Of a DNA stretch of 13,283 nucleotides, positions 1 through 8,846 are shown piece after piece; the stretch's first letter is position 1; the number at the start of each line of letters is the position of its first letter. The notes beneath the pieces were generated by a model. The model searched no databases. It worked only from the letters and a program-made list of their open reading frames with translations, and had not been told where the DNA came from. The stretch covers positions 1 through 13,283 of the forward strand of contig CAMJNN010000026.1 of NCBI GenBank assembly GCA_946407325.1, written 5' to 3'. Both the position numbers and the translations under genes were made by a program. Source of the stretch: an uncultured Prevotellaceae bacterium (GTDB lineage: Bacteria; Bacteroidota; Bacteroidia; Bacteroidales; Bacteroidaceae).

Positions 1-260
1 TTCTGCATGGCAGCAGCTCCCCATTTGTCGGCTACTTTCACGCCCTCCCAAGGGGTAACGGGTTGGGGTGCTTTCCAACGCAAGTCGCCCACAGGAGCAG
101 CAGCATAGGGTACCCCTTTATATACCATCACGTCAGGGTCATTGGATACTATACCCTGAATCTGTCCGCCCTCAATGGTGAGGACAGGATTATTAACAGA
201 CTGCTGGCTTGAGCAAGAAGCCAAAGCCAGCAGTGTTATTGCAAATAAGTGAAGTTTCAT
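1..260 (-). CDS. Type-B carboxylesterase lipoprotein (N-terminal part, runs off the window)
   Basis: Only the first 86 codons are present, and the reading frame continues beyond base 1. The protein starts MKLHLFAITLLALASC, a lipoprotein signal with the lipobox LASC and lipidated Cys16, so it should be membrane-anchored outside the cytoplasm. The mature part contains GGQIQG, then VYKGVPYAAAPVGDLRW followed by PQPVTPWEG. This is the hallmark N-terminal block of type-B carboxylesterases (pNB-esterase/cholinesterase fold), normally around 500 residues. The catalytic GESAG serine motif would lie outside the window. The start is the ATG five bases after the stop of the upstream CE1-like esterase gene, so it is probably the last or a late gene of a three-esterase operon. 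The substrate is unknown; an ester on plant cell-wall glycans is an inference from the neighbours. Confidence 0.85.
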   Translation of the reverse strand, partial: MKLHLFAITLLALASCSSQQSVNNPVLTIEGGQIQGIVSNDPDVMVYKGVPYAAAPVGDLRWKAPQPVTPWEGVKVADKWGAAAMQ

Positions 261-265
261 GTTCA

Positions 266-1471
<1,206 letters not shown>

Positions 1472-1474
1472 TTA

Positions 1475-2590
1475 TTATTTGAATATTCTTGGAGCGAGGT
1501 CACGCAAGTTGTGCCTCCAAACATGCCAACTATGACCACCAGGCATTTCGCTGAACTCGTACTTGATACCAGCTTCGTCAAACAACTTGAGGGTTTCCTT
1601 GCAGTTGTTATAGGCGATGTCCTCGGGACCACCCTGGGTAAACACCAGCTGCTTCACGTTGGCATTGATTTTGGCAGCATCATTTTTCAGATGAATACGT
1701 TCAGCTTCATATTTGTTCTTGTCACCAGGGGCGAAAGAAGAACTGAGTACCCATACATAGCTGAACATTTCTGGATGATAAAGTGCCGTTTCCATGGTCT
1801 CCATGCCACCCATTGACAGACCTGCCATTGCACGATGGTCCTTGTCGGTCAATACTCGATAGTTGCTTTCTACATAGGGGATGATGCTCTCAATCATATC
1901 CTCAGCAAACAGAGGCACCTCATCGTGGATGCTACCACCCGTCTCAATGGTACCGTTTGGCATAACCACAACCATAGGCACCATCTTACCATCTGCGAGC
2001 AGGTTGTCGAGAATGAAGCCTGCATGACCAACACCTGGCCATGAAGTGTCGTTGTCACCACCACCATGAACTAAATACAATACTGGCAATTTATCAGCAC
2101 TCTTCTCATAGCCTGCAGGTGTCCATACATGCATTCTGCGCATCTCTTTCAAGGTCTTGGAGTAGTACCAGCGCTGAGCCACTGCACCGTGAGGCACATC
2201 TTTGTTCACAAAGAATGCGTTGGGATCGGTGGCTACCACCGCCAGGGCACGAGCATTAGCTACGCCTGAATCTTTGGAGTCCTGTACGGTAACGCCATCC
2301 ACTACGAAGTTATAACGATACACACCGTCCTTCACACCAGGAATGGTGGCCGACCAAACGCCAACATCATTCTTCACCACATTTACGGGTTGACCGTAAG
2401 GAGCGCATTCAGCACTAATCCTCACTTCCTTGGCATTAGGTGCATAAATACTAAAGGTAACATCTCCCTTTGGGGAAACTTTGACAGACTTAAGGGTGTC
2501 ATTAGGAGTAGGAGTGCGGCGCATCTGTGCCGCAACAGGCAATGTGACTACCACAGCCACTGCCATCAAGAAGATCTTCGTAAGTTTCAT
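1475..2590 (-). CDS. Exported CE1/esterase-D-like carbohydrate esterase, 371 aa
   Basis: This is a paralog of the following gene, with the same layout. A Sec signal peptide covers residues 1-22 (hydrophobic core, cleavage near VAAQ). A CBM48-like beta-sandwich spans about 35-120 (VTFSIYAPNAKEVRIS, GVWSATIPG, YRYNFVVDG). The alpha/beta-hydrolase domain starts near residue 140 (RRMHVWTPAGY, LYLVHGGGDNDTSW). The nucleophile is Ser259 in GLSMGG and the histidine is His353 in GGHSWHVWR. Asp324 in GGPEDI aligns with the other copy's acid. It is the first gene of the esterase cluster and has its own Bacteroidetes-type promoter upstream at 2623-2653. The likely role is periplasmic or surface removal of ester side groups from plant polysaccharide, which is an inference from the family. 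It lacks the extra loop present in the second copy, so the two may differ in substrate. Confidence 0.88.
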   Translation of the reverse strand: MKLTKIFLMAVAVVVTLPVAAQMRRTPTPNDTLKSVKVSPKGDVTFSIYAPNAKEVRISAECAPYGQPVNVVKNDVGVWSATIPGVKDGVYRYNFVVDGVTVQDSKDSGVANARALAVVATDPNAFFVNKDVPHGAVAQRWYYSKTLKEMRRMHVWTPAGYEKSADKLPVLYLVHGGGDNDTSWPGVGHAGFILDNLLADGKMVPMVVVMPNGTIETGGSIHDEVPLFAEDMIESIIPYVESNYRVLTDKDHRAMAGLSMGGMETMETALYHPEMFSYVWVLSSSFAPGDKNKYEAERIHLKNDAAKINANVKQLVFTQGGPEDIAYNNCKETLKLFDEAGIKYEFSEMPGGHSWHVWRHNLRDLAPRIFK

Positions 2591-2622
2591 TATAATAGGT
2601 ATTAAATTTATTTTCCTAATTG

Positions 2623-2653
2623 CAAATGTAGCACTTTGCTTTGAATTGTGAAA
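2623..2653 (-). promoter_or_regulatory. Bacteroidetes-type promoter for the esterase operon
   Basis: On the minus strand TTTC lies 19 bases before TACATTTG. The -7 element matches TAnnTTTG exactly and the -33 element matches three of four bases of TTTG. Transcription would start near 2617, leaving a leader of about 26 bases before the first esterase ATG. It lies just after the rnhB stop, so the esterases can be expressed separately from rnhB. Confidence 0.7.
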
Positions 2654-2669
2654 GTATTACGCTTAAAAA

Positions 2670-3269
2670 TTAAAAATCAAACGAGAGTTGTCCGTCGCCC
2701 AGCAAATTATAGCTCATGCGATGGTAGGGTGTCACTCCCAATTCCTTAATGGCCTCCCGGTGTGCCTTGGTGGGATAGCCTTTGTTATGATGCCAATCGT
2801 ACCCTGGGTATTGGACATCGAGTTCGTTCATATAGTCATCACGATAGGTTTTGGCTAAGATAGAGGCAGCGGCAATGCTCAGGTACTTACCGTCTCCTTT
2901 TACTACGGTTTGGAATGGGATGTTATTATAAGGTTTAAATCGATTGCCATCTACAATGATGTGCAAAGGTTGAAGTTTGAGCTGTTCCAGTGCTCGATGC
3001 ATGGCCAGTATGGAAGCATTGAGAATGTTTATCTTGTCAATCTCCTGAGGGGTGACTATGCCTACGGACCAAGCCAGTGCATCCCTCTCAATAACGGGGC
3101 GCAATAAGTAGCGTTGGCGCTCGGTGAGTTGCTTGGAGTCATTCAGCAGGTCATTTTGATAATCATTGGGCAAGATAACAGCAGCAGCATAAACAGAGCC
3201 TGCCAAGCAACCCCTGCCTGCTTCATCACAGCCCGCTTCTATGGTGTCTATTAAATATGGTAACAACAT
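2670..3269 (-). CDS. rnhB: Ribonuclease HII
   Basis: Cytoplasmic endonuclease that cuts the RNA strand of RNA-DNA hybrids and single ribonucleotides misplaced in DNA. The first motif, [14 protein letters not shown], gives Asp15 and Glu16. Asp107 lies in IVDGNR, Asp126 in VVKGDG, and the motif [14 protein letters not shown] follows. These are the four metal-binding acids of the family. The 199-residue length is normal. The chosen start is the ATG at 3269, which places the first active-site Asp at residue 15 as in homologs. An upstream in-frame TTG at 3305 would add 12 unlikely residues. The gene is divergent from the TIM-barrel cluster and lies 79 bases upstream of the esterase operon. A promoter is seen at 3320-3349. 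Confidence 0.95.
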   Translation of the reverse strand: MLLPYLIDTIEAGCDEAGRGCLAGSVYAAAVILPNDYQNDLLNDSKQLTERQRYLLRPVIERDALAWSVGIVTPQEIDKINILNASILAMHRALEQLKLQPLHIIVDGNRFKPYNNIPFQTVVKGDGKYLSIAAASILAKTYRDDYMNELDVQYPGYDWHHNKGYPTKAHREAIKELGVTPYHRMSYNLLGDGQLSFDF

Positions 3270-3319
3270 AAATACTATAGCATATTCTGATAATGGAAAA
3301 AGCAAATTACTTTTTTCTC

Positions 3320-3349
3320 CAAAATTAGGGAATATTGCTGAATTACAAA
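3320..3349 (-). promoter_or_regulatory. Probable rnhB promoter
   Basis: On the minus strand TTTG is followed after 18 bases by TAATTTTG, matching the Bacteroidetes -33/-7 pattern apart from a spacer one base short. The expected start is near 3313, giving a leader of roughly 44 bases to the ATG at 3269. Confidence 0.6.
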
Positions 3350-3380
3350 AGCCTGTTGATAAGTTTTTCTTCTTATTTGT

Positions 3381-3411
3381 TTTGATTTCTCATTTTATTG
3401 TCGTAACTTTG
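3381..3411 (+). promoter_or_regulatory. Strong Bacteroidetes promoter for the TIM-barrel cluster
   Basis: TTTG at 3381-3384, exactly 19 bases of spacer, then TAACTTTG at 3404-3411. This is a perfect match to TTTG-N19-TAnnTTTG. The start should be near 3418, giving a leader of about 41 bases before the ATG at 3459. It is divergent from the rnhB promoter 32 bases to the left. Confidence 0.82.
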
Positions 3412-3458
3412 AACCCAAATAGTGATTTTTAATTTCTTATTTATACACTTTTATATTT

Positions 3459-4487
3459 ATGGCAAACAGAAGAGAATTTCTGAAGAGCGCGTCTTTCATG
3501 ACGCTGGGTGCCTTGGCAGCTTCTAAAATGAGTGCTGCTAACGGTATGAATGGTGTTGACGGCATTTCTGCTGCTACAGCACAGGCTCCTATGGCTGGCA
3601 CCAACCTTGGTTTCCAGGCTTATTCTCTCGGCGGTGAGTTGCTGAATGATCCAGCTAACGCACTGAAGAAGATGAAGGGCTATGGTTACGACCAGGTGGA
3701 GTTGGCTTTCTACGGCTTTAATGATCAAGCCGGTCACGGTCAGTTCTCAAGCTTCGGCGGTGGAACTCCTACTTCAGCTGCTGACTTCAAGAAGATGGCA
3801 GATGATGCAGGTATTAAGATCGTCAGCTCTCACATGACTCCAACCTTGGAGCGTGGCGCAAAGTACGACAAGAGTACTGAGACTAAGATTCTGGATTTCT
3901 GGAAGAAGATTATTCCAGATCACAAGATGTTCGGTGTTGAGTACATCGTTCAGCCAAGTCTGCCTACTATCAACAACCTGGAAGACGCTCAGAATGTAGC
4001 TGACATCTTCAATAAGGTGGGTGCTTTGCTGAAGGAGAATGGTATCAAGTTTGGTTACCACAACCACAGTAATGAGTTCAATAAGGTGGTTCCTGGTGGC
4101 GAGGCTGTAACTCCTTACTATCAGCGTGCTTTCCGTCGTCCTGGTGATACTTCTCCAGAACCAAAGACCATCGAGGAAGTATTCATCGAGGGTACTGAAA
4201 AGCAGAACGTGCTGTTCGAGCTCGACTGCTACTGGACCGTTATGGGTCAGCAGGATCCTCTTGTTTGGATTAACAAGTACAAAGATCGTATCCAGCTGTT
4301 GCACATCAAGGACTTCATCGTTATCGGTGCTTCTGGTGCTATGAACTTTGAGAATATCTTCCACGATTTCTATGCAAACGGTCATCGCAACTGGTTCGTA
4401 GAGATTGAAGATATCAATAGCGGCAAACAGCTTGAGCGTGCTGAGGCCAGTGCAAAGTGGCTGAAGAGCAAAGGCTTTGTAAAATAA
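3459..4487 (+). CDS. Tat-exported xylose-isomerase-like TIM-barrel protein, copy 1 (342 aa)
   Basis: Member of the sugar phosphate isomerase/epimerase (xylose isomerase-like, AP_endonuc_2) TIM-barrel family. It begins MANRREFLKSASFMTLGALAAS: a twin-arginine motif (NRREFLK) plus hydrophobic stretch, so it is probably exported folded, perhaps already metal-loaded. Candidate metal or active-site residues are Glu81 (QVELAFYG), His125 (SSHMTP), YHNH at 200-203, ELD at 254-256, HIKD at 282-285 and EIED at 315-318. The motif [10 protein letters not shown] at 258-267 is shared by all three copies. Unlike copies 2 and 3, residue 22 is Ser rather than the lipobox Cys, and a longer linker (about 23-47) follows. 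Its loops at about 88-107 and 211-247 also differ. It has its own promoter and terminator. The substrate is unknown. Some exported relatives act on oxidised (3-keto) sugars or glycosides, so a periplasmic sugar isomerase, epimerase or lyase role is plausible but unproven. Confidence 0.85.
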   Translation: MANRREFLKSASFMTLGALAASKMSAANGMNGVDGISAATAQAPMAGTNLGFQAYSLGGELLNDPANALKKMKGYGYDQVELAFYGFNDQAGHGQFSSFGGGTPTSAADFKKMADDAGIKIVSSHMTPTLERGAKYDKSTETKILDFWKKIIPDHKMFGVEYIVQPSLPTINNLEDAQNVADIFNKVGALLKENGIKFGYHNHSNEFNKVVPGGEAVTPYYQRAFRRPGDTSPEPKTIEEVFIEGTEKQNVLFELDCYWTVMGQQDPLVWINKYKDRIQLLHIKDFIVIGASGAMNFENIFHDFYANGHRNWFVEIEDINSGKQLERAEASAKWLKSKGFVK

Positions 4488-4517
4488 GAATTATACATTG
4501 GGTTAAAAACTATAAGT

Positions 4518-4551
4518 CAGAGCTGGCTGTGAAGCCGGCTCTGTTCTTTTT
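4518..4551 (+). terminator. Rho-independent terminator after TIM-barrel copy 1
   Basis: An 11-bp stem (4518-4528 with 4533-4543, one U-G pair) closes a 4-base GTGA loop. A T-rich run TTCTTTTT follows immediately. It lies 30 bases after the stop codon and is the strongest-looking terminator in the cluster. Confidence 0.85.
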
Positions 4552-4665
4552 ATGCCCTTTTTGAGGTAAAATCTATGATTTTTAGAAAATTTAATCGGAC
4601 AAATGGATGTAATCTCATTGAAAAACACTAATTTTACGGCCAAATACACTAAATTTTATAAAATT

Positions 4666-5667
4666 ATGGTAAATAGAAGAGATTTTCTGAAGAGCGCTTC
4701 AATGTTATCATTGGGTGCATTAGCTGCTTGCAACGCTAAGGGTGCTGAGGCAGCAGGGGCTGTTGAGGCAAACAACCCAGACAAGTACTTTGGTTTGCAA
4801 ATCTACACTTTAGGCAACGAGTTGTATGCTGGTAACCTGGCAGACAACCTCAAGAAGCTGCAGAGCTTCGGTATCAAGTATCTGGAGCTGGCTGGTTACG
4901 ATGTTAATACCAACAAGGTGGGTGGTGTTGACTTCAGCGAGTTCAAGAAGATGGCTAACGACGCTGGTTTGGAGATTCCAAGTTCACACGTGAATGCTCC
5001 TGGTTTGTTCTCAGGTGTTGCTGGTCGTGAGAGCCGCGATGGTAGCGACGGTCAGTTCAACCGTTCTTTAATTGACAAGGTAGCTGAGTCATTCAAGAAG
5101 GTAGCTGATGACCATGCAGCTCAGGGTATCGAGTATGTTGTTCACCCAATGATGGCTTACTTGAACACTGAGGATGACGTGAAGGCTTTTGCAGAGATGC
5201 TGAATAAGAGTGGTGAGATATTCAAGGCAGCTGGTATCAAGTTTGGTTACCATCATCACAACATGGAGTTTGCTCGCATGGTTCCTGGTGTAGCTGGTTT
5301 CCGTCTGCCTACCGTTTTGACTCCGCTTACAGCTGCTGATGGTCCTATGATCATGGATCTGCTGATGGACAACACCGATCCTTCAAACGTTATCTATGAG
5401 ATGGATACTTATTGGACCGTTATGGGCCAGCAGGATCCTGTAGTTTGGTTGAAGAAACGTGCTGACCGCATCAAGTTGATGCACGTGAAGGACTTCGTGG
5501 TACTGGGTGATTCTGGTGCTATGAACTTCAAGAACATCTTCGAGCAGTTCTATGCTAACGGCAACAAGTATCTGTTCTGCGAGATCGAGGATATCGATAG
5601 CGGCAAGCAGATGGAGCGTGTTGAGGCTTCAATGAAGTTCATCAACGCTCAGCCTTGGGTAAAATAA
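4666..5667 (+). CDS. Tat lipoprotein, xylose-isomerase-like TIM barrel, copy 2 (333 aa)
   Basis: Second tandem member of the exported sugar isomerase/epimerase-like TIM-barrel family. I chose the ATG at 4666 rather than the in-frame ATG at 4603. It makes the N-terminus [22 protein letters not shown], aligning with copies 1 and 3, while the extra 21 residues have no counterpart. The signal has a Tat motif (NRRDFLK) and a lipobox LAAC with Cys22, so a membrane-anchored lipoprotein is predicted. Candidate active-site positions are Glu74 (LELAGY), His108 (SSHV), YHHH at 195-198, EMD at 245-247, HVKD at 273-276 and EIED at 306-309, with [10 protein letters not shown] at 249-258. The C-terminal third is roughly three-quarters identical to copy 3. 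It lies between two terminators with no convincing promoter in the 4552-4665 gap. The reaction is unknown. Confidence 0.85.
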   Translation: MVNRRDFLKSASMLSLGALAACNAKGAEAAGAVEANNPDKYFGLQIYTLGNELYAGNLADNLKKLQSFGIKYLELAGYDVNTNKVGGVDFSEFKKMANDAGLEIPSSHVNAPGLFSGVAGRESRDGSDGQFNRSLIDKVAESFKKVADDHAAQGIEYVVHPMMAYLNTEDDVKAFAEMLNKSGEIFKAAGIKFGYHHHNMEFARMVPGVAGFRLPTVLTPLTAADGPMIMDLLMDNTDPSNVIYEMDTYWTVMGQQDPVVWLKKRADRIKLMHVKDFVVLGDSGAMNFKNIFEQFYANGNKYLFCEIEDIDSGKQMERVEASMKFINAQPWVK

Positions 5668-5682
5668 TTTTAGACAATCTTT

Positions 5683-5720
5683 GAAGGCATGACCTCAAGG
5701 CCATGCCTTCTTTATATTTA
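5683..5720 (+). terminator. Hairpin terminator or attenuator between TIM-barrel copies 2 and 3
   Basis: A perfect 9-bp stem (GAAGGCATG at 5683-5691, CATGCCTTC at 5702-5710) has a 10-base loop and is followed by TTTATATTTA. The U-tract is interrupted by A, so termination is probably partial. This would let transcripts run into copy 3 and gpmI, for which no clear promoter is seen. Confidence 0.65.
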
Positions 5721-5743
5721 TTCCTTATATAATTACTACAGAA

Positions 5744-6745
5744 ATGATCAATAGAAGAGATTTCTTAAAGAGCGCTTCTCTCCTGTCATTAGGCGCTTTG
5801 GCAGCATGTAACGCAAAGGAAGCTACACCAGCTGCTCCAGTAGAGAACAAGAACAAGGGTTTGGGTCTGCAGATTTATACACTGGGTCCGGAACTGACTC
5901 AGGGCGACTTGGCAGCTAATTTGAAGCGCATCCGTGAGATGGGCATCAAGAACCTCGAGTTGGCAGGTTACAGCGCAGATCAGCACAACATCAGTGGCGT
6001 TGCATTGGAAGACTTCAAGAAGGCTTGCGATGACAATGGCCTGAAGATTGTGAGCTCTCATGTTACTCCTGGTGTATTGATGGGTGGCATGTTCCAGCGT
6101 CCTGGTGCTCCTGCACAGAAGCCTAAGACCTTGAAGGAAATGGTGAACGACGTAAAGGAGTTCTGGAAGCCAGTAGTAGAAGACCACGCTAAGTTGGGTT
6201 GCGAGTACCTGGTACAGCCAATGATGCCTCCTAGAACTGTTAACAATATTGAGGATGCAAAGGACTTTGCTAACCTGCTGAACGTATCAGGTGAGGTAGT
6301 AAAGGCTGGTGGTATCCAGTTCGGTTATCACAACCACAACATGGAGATGGCTAAGGTAACAGCTGACAGCCAGGCTGCTGTGCTGGGTGACTTGTTCTCT
6401 GGCATGGGTATGCAGGGTGCTCAGATTATTGAAGATGTTTACATGGACAACACCGATCCTGCAAACGTAATTTTCGAGCTGGATGTTTACTGGACCGTTA
6501 TGGGCCAGCAGGATCCTGTGGCTTGGTTGACCAGACGTGCTGACCGCATCAAGATGTTGCACATCAAGGACTTCATGGTACTGGGTGAGTCTGGCGCTAT
6601 GAACTTCAAGAACATCTTCGAGAAGTTCTATGCTAATGGCAACAAGTACTTCTTCATTGAGATTGAGGATACCAACAGCGGCAAGCAGTTCGAGCGTCTG
6701 GAAGCTTCTGCTAAGTTCTTGAACATGTCTGACTTTGTGAAATAA
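5744..6745 (+). CDS. Tat lipoprotein, xylose-isomerase-like TIM barrel, copy 3 (333 aa)
   Basis: Third tandem copy. [22 protein letters not shown] carries a Tat motif and the lipobox LAAC (Cys22). A short Ala/Pro-rich linker ([12 protein letters not shown]) follows before the barrel begins at GLQIYTLG. Candidate metal or active-site residues are Glu72 (LELAGY), His106 (SSHVTPG), YHNH at 195-198, ELD at 245-247, HIKD at 273-276 and EIED at 306-309, with [10 protein letters not shown] at 249-258. Specificity loops at about 112-131 and 205-232 differ from the other copies. Its stop codon shares one base with the gpmI start (TAATG), implying translational coupling to gpmI. Only 33 bases separate the intervening hairpin stem from its ATG and no TAnnTTTG box is visible there, so it may depend on readthrough from copy 2. 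The enzymatic reaction cannot be named from sequence. Confidence 0.85.
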   Translation: MINRRDFLKSASLLSLGALAACNAKEATPAAPVENKNKGLGLQIYTLGPELTQGDLAANLKRIREMGIKNLELAGYSADQHNISGVALEDFKKACDDNGLKIVSSHVTPGVLMGGMFQRPGAPAQKPKTLKEMVNDVKEFWKPVVEDHAKLGCEYLVQPMMPPRTVNNIEDAKDFANLLNVSGEVVKAGGIQFGYHNHNMEMAKVTADSQAAVLGDLFSGMGMQGAQIIEDVYMDNTDPANVIFELDVYWTVMGQQDPVAWLTRRADRIKMLHIKDFMVLGESGAMNFKNIFEKFYANGNKYFFIEIEDTNSGKQFERLEASAKFLNMSDFVK

Positions 6746-8262
6746 TGGCAAAGAAAGCTCTTTTAATGATTTTGGATGGTTGGGGTATTGGCGATCGTCA
6801 GAAAGACGACGTGATTTCTTGTACCCCAACCCCTTATTGGGACTCTCTGTTAGCTAACTACCCTAACTCTCAGCTCCAGGCATCTGGCGAGAATGTGGGT
6901 CTGCCTGACGGACAGATGGGTAATTCAGAGGTAGGTCACCTGAATATTGGTGCTGGTCGCATTGTTTACCAGGACTTGGTGAAGATCAACCGTGCTTGCA
7001 AGGATGGCAGCATCTTGAAGAACAAGGAAATTATCGCTGCTTACAGTTATGCTAAGGAAAAAGGCGTTGGTCTGCATATCATGGGTCTGACCAGCAATGG
7101 TGGTGTACACAGTTCTTTGGATCATCTGTTCAAGCTGTGCGACATTGCTAAAGAGTATGGTTTGGAAGGCCGTACCTTTATTCACTGTCTCATGGATGGT
7201 CGTGATACCGATCCTCGCAGTGGTAAGGGCTTCATCGAAGAGGTGGAGGCTCACTGCAAACAGAGTGCCGGAGTGGTGGCATCTATCATTGGTCGCTTCT
7301 ATACGATGGATCGCGACAAGCGTTGGGAACGTGTGAAGGTGGGTTATGACCAGCTGGTACACGGCGAAGGTAAGCAGAGCGACAACATGGTTCGTGCAAT
7401 GCAGGAGTCATACGACGAGGGTGTAACTGACGAGTTCATCAAGCCTATCGTCAACAGCACTGTAGATGGTCGTGTGAAGGAAGGTGATGTGTTCATCTTC
7501 TTCAACTACCGCAATGACCGTGCTAAGGAAATCACTACCGTATTGACACAACAAGATATGCCTGAGCAGGGCATGCACACCATTAAGGACTTACAGTTTT
7601 ACTGCATGACTCCTTATGATGCATCCTTCAAGGGTGTTCATATCCTGTTCGACAAGGAGAATGTGGAAAATACGCTGGGTGAATATCTGTCAAACAACGG
7701 CAAGAAGCAGTTGCACATTGCCGAGACAGAGAAGTATGCTCACGTTACCTTCTTCTTCAACGGTGGTCGTGAGGCTCCTTATCCTAACGAAGATCGCATC
7801 CTGGTACCTTCTCCTAAGGTGGCTACCTACGATTTGAAGCCTGAGATGAGTGCTTACGAGGTGAAAGATAAGCTGGTAGCAGCTATCAACACCCAACAGT
7901 ACGACTTCATCGTGGTGAACTATGCCAATGGTGATATGGTAGGTCATACTGGTATCTATCCTGCTATTGAGAAGGCTGTTGTGGCTATCGACAATTGTGT
8001 AAAGGAAACTGTTGAGGCTGCTAAGTCCAATGACTATGAGGTGATTATCATCGCCGATCATGGTAATGCAGACCATGCCCTCAATGAGGATGGTACGCCT
8101 AATACGGCTCACTCTCTGAATCCTGTGCCTTTCGTTTATGTTACTGCTAACAAGAACGCGAAGGTGGAGAACGGTGTGTTGGCCGATGTGGCTCCTTCTA
8201 TCCTGCATATCATGGGTATGCCTCAGCCAGCTGAGATGACTGGTAAGGATTTGATTAAGTAA
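6745..8262 (+). CDS. gpmI: 2,3-bisphosphoglycerate-independent phosphoglycerate mutase
   Basis: Cytoplasmic glycolytic/gluconeogenic enzyme interconverting 3- and 2-phosphoglycerate through a phosphoserine intermediate, with two Mn2+ ions. It belongs to the alkaline phosphatase superfamily. The 505-residue length is typical. Asp11 lies in ILDGWG and the nucleophile Ser61 in [12 protein letters not shown]. His122 lies in [10 protein letters not shown], and the substrate-binding DGRDTDP is at 151-157. Further metal ligands are in NGDMVGHTG, in ADHGNAD (Asp438, His439) and at His456 in TAHS. The start overlaps the stop of the TIM-barrel copy 3 and its own stop overlaps the next start, both as TAATG. 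No Shine-Dalgarno sequence is needed if re-initiation occurs. The position downstream of exported sugar-modifying proteins is unusual for a core glycolysis gene. Confidence 0.97.
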   Translation: MAKKALLMILDGWGIGDRQKDDVISCTPTPYWDSLLANYPNSQLQASGENVGLPDGQMGNSEVGHLNIGAGRIVYQDLVKINRACKDGSILKNKEIIAAYSYAKEKGVGLHIMGLTSNGGVHSSLDHLFKLCDIAKEYGLEGRTFIHCLMDGRDTDPRSGKGFIEEVEAHCKQSAGVVASIIGRFYTMDRDKRWERVKVGYDQLVHGEGKQSDNMVRAMQESYDEGVTDEFIKPIVNSTVDGRVKEGDVFIFFNYRNDRAKEITTVLTQQDMPEQGMHTIKDLQFYCMTPYDASFKGVHILFDKENVENTLGEYLSNNGKKQLHIAETEKYAHVTFFFNGGREAPYPNEDRILVPSPKVATYDLKPEMSAYEVKDKLVAAINTQQYDFIVVNYANGDMVGHTGIYPAIEKAVVAIDNCVKETVEAAKSNDYEVIIIADHGNADHALNEDGTPNTAHSLNPVPFVYVTANKNAKVENGVLADVAPSILHIMGMPQPAEMTGKDLIK

Positions 8263-8846
8263 TGTACCAAATTGGTGATGTACTTATAAGCGACGAAGTG
8301 CTGACTGAGCGCTTTGTCTGCGACTTGGAAAAATGTATGGGTGCCTGCTGCATCGAAGGTGATGCAGGGGCACCTGTCGATTTGGATGAGATCATGCAAA
8401 TCGAAGAGGTATTGCCCATCATCTGGGACCAGCTCTCCATCCCTGCTCGCAAGGTCATCAACAAGCAAGGTGTGGCTTATACTGATCCAGAAGGTCAGTT
8501 GGTCACTTCCATTGTCAATAACAAAGACTGTGTCTTTACCTGTTATGACGAAAAGGGCTGTTGCTTTTGTGCCTTAGAGAAAGCCTATCGCGAGGGCAAG
8601 ACGAGGTTTTACAAACCCTTGTCGTGTCATCTCTATCCCATCCGCCACAAAAGGGTAGGCGATTTGGATGCTTTGAACTATCATCAGTGGGAGGTGTGCA
8701 AGGCAGCAGTACTCTTAGGACAAAAGAAAGATGTGCGAGTCTATGAGTTTTTGAAAGAACCGCTCATCCGTAAGTTTGGTGAGGCCTGGTATCAGGAATT
8801 GACGGAGGCCGTCGAGGAACTGAAGAGGCGAAAGTACATCGAATAA
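8262..8846 (+). CDS. DUF3109 family cysteine-rich protein (194 aa)
   Basis: I recognise this as a DUF3109 protein, a family related to the YkgJ-type cysteine cluster proteins and frequent in Bacteroidetes. Its function is not established. It has no signal peptide or membrane segment, so it is cytoplasmic. Eleven cysteines fall in clusters: C20, C25, C29 and C30 (FVCDLEKCMGACC), then C90, C94, C100, C101 and C103 (KDCVFTCYDEKGCCFC), C122 (PLSCHLYPIR) and C146. The pattern resembles a site for zinc or an iron-sulfur cluster, which is an inference. The start ATG shares a base with the gpmI stop (TAATG), so it is the last gene of a coupled unit and is followed by a bidirectional terminator. Confidence 0.88.
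   Translation: MYQIGDVLISDEVLTERFVCDLEKCMGACCIEGDAGAPVDLDEIMQIEEVLPIIWDQLSIPARKVINKQGVAYTDPEGQLVTSIVNNKDCVFTCYDEKGCCFCALEKAYREGKTRFYKPLSCHLYPIRHKRVGDLDALNYHQWEVCKAAVLLGQKKDVRVYEFLKEPLIRKFGEAWYQELTEAVEELKRRKYIE

Noticed and set aside
3774..4385. Open frame of 203 codons on the minus strand opposite TIM-barrel copy 1
   Set aside because: It is antisense to a gene with clear family motifs; its translation has no recognisable domain, and similar long antisense frames occur opposite the other copies and gpmI, as expected from codon bias.
4603..4665. Upstream in-frame start for TIM-barrel copy 2 adding 21 residues
   Set aside because: The added residues would precede the Tat motif and have no counterpart in copies 1 and 3.
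3459..6745. TIM-barrel proteins as DNA-repair AP endonucleases (same superfamily)
   Set aside because: All three have Tat export signals and two have lipoboxes, which does not fit a DNA repair role.
7690..8208. Open frame of 172 codons on the minus strand opposite gpmI
   Set aside because: It lies wholly inside the well-supported gpmI coding region, has no motif and no promoter.
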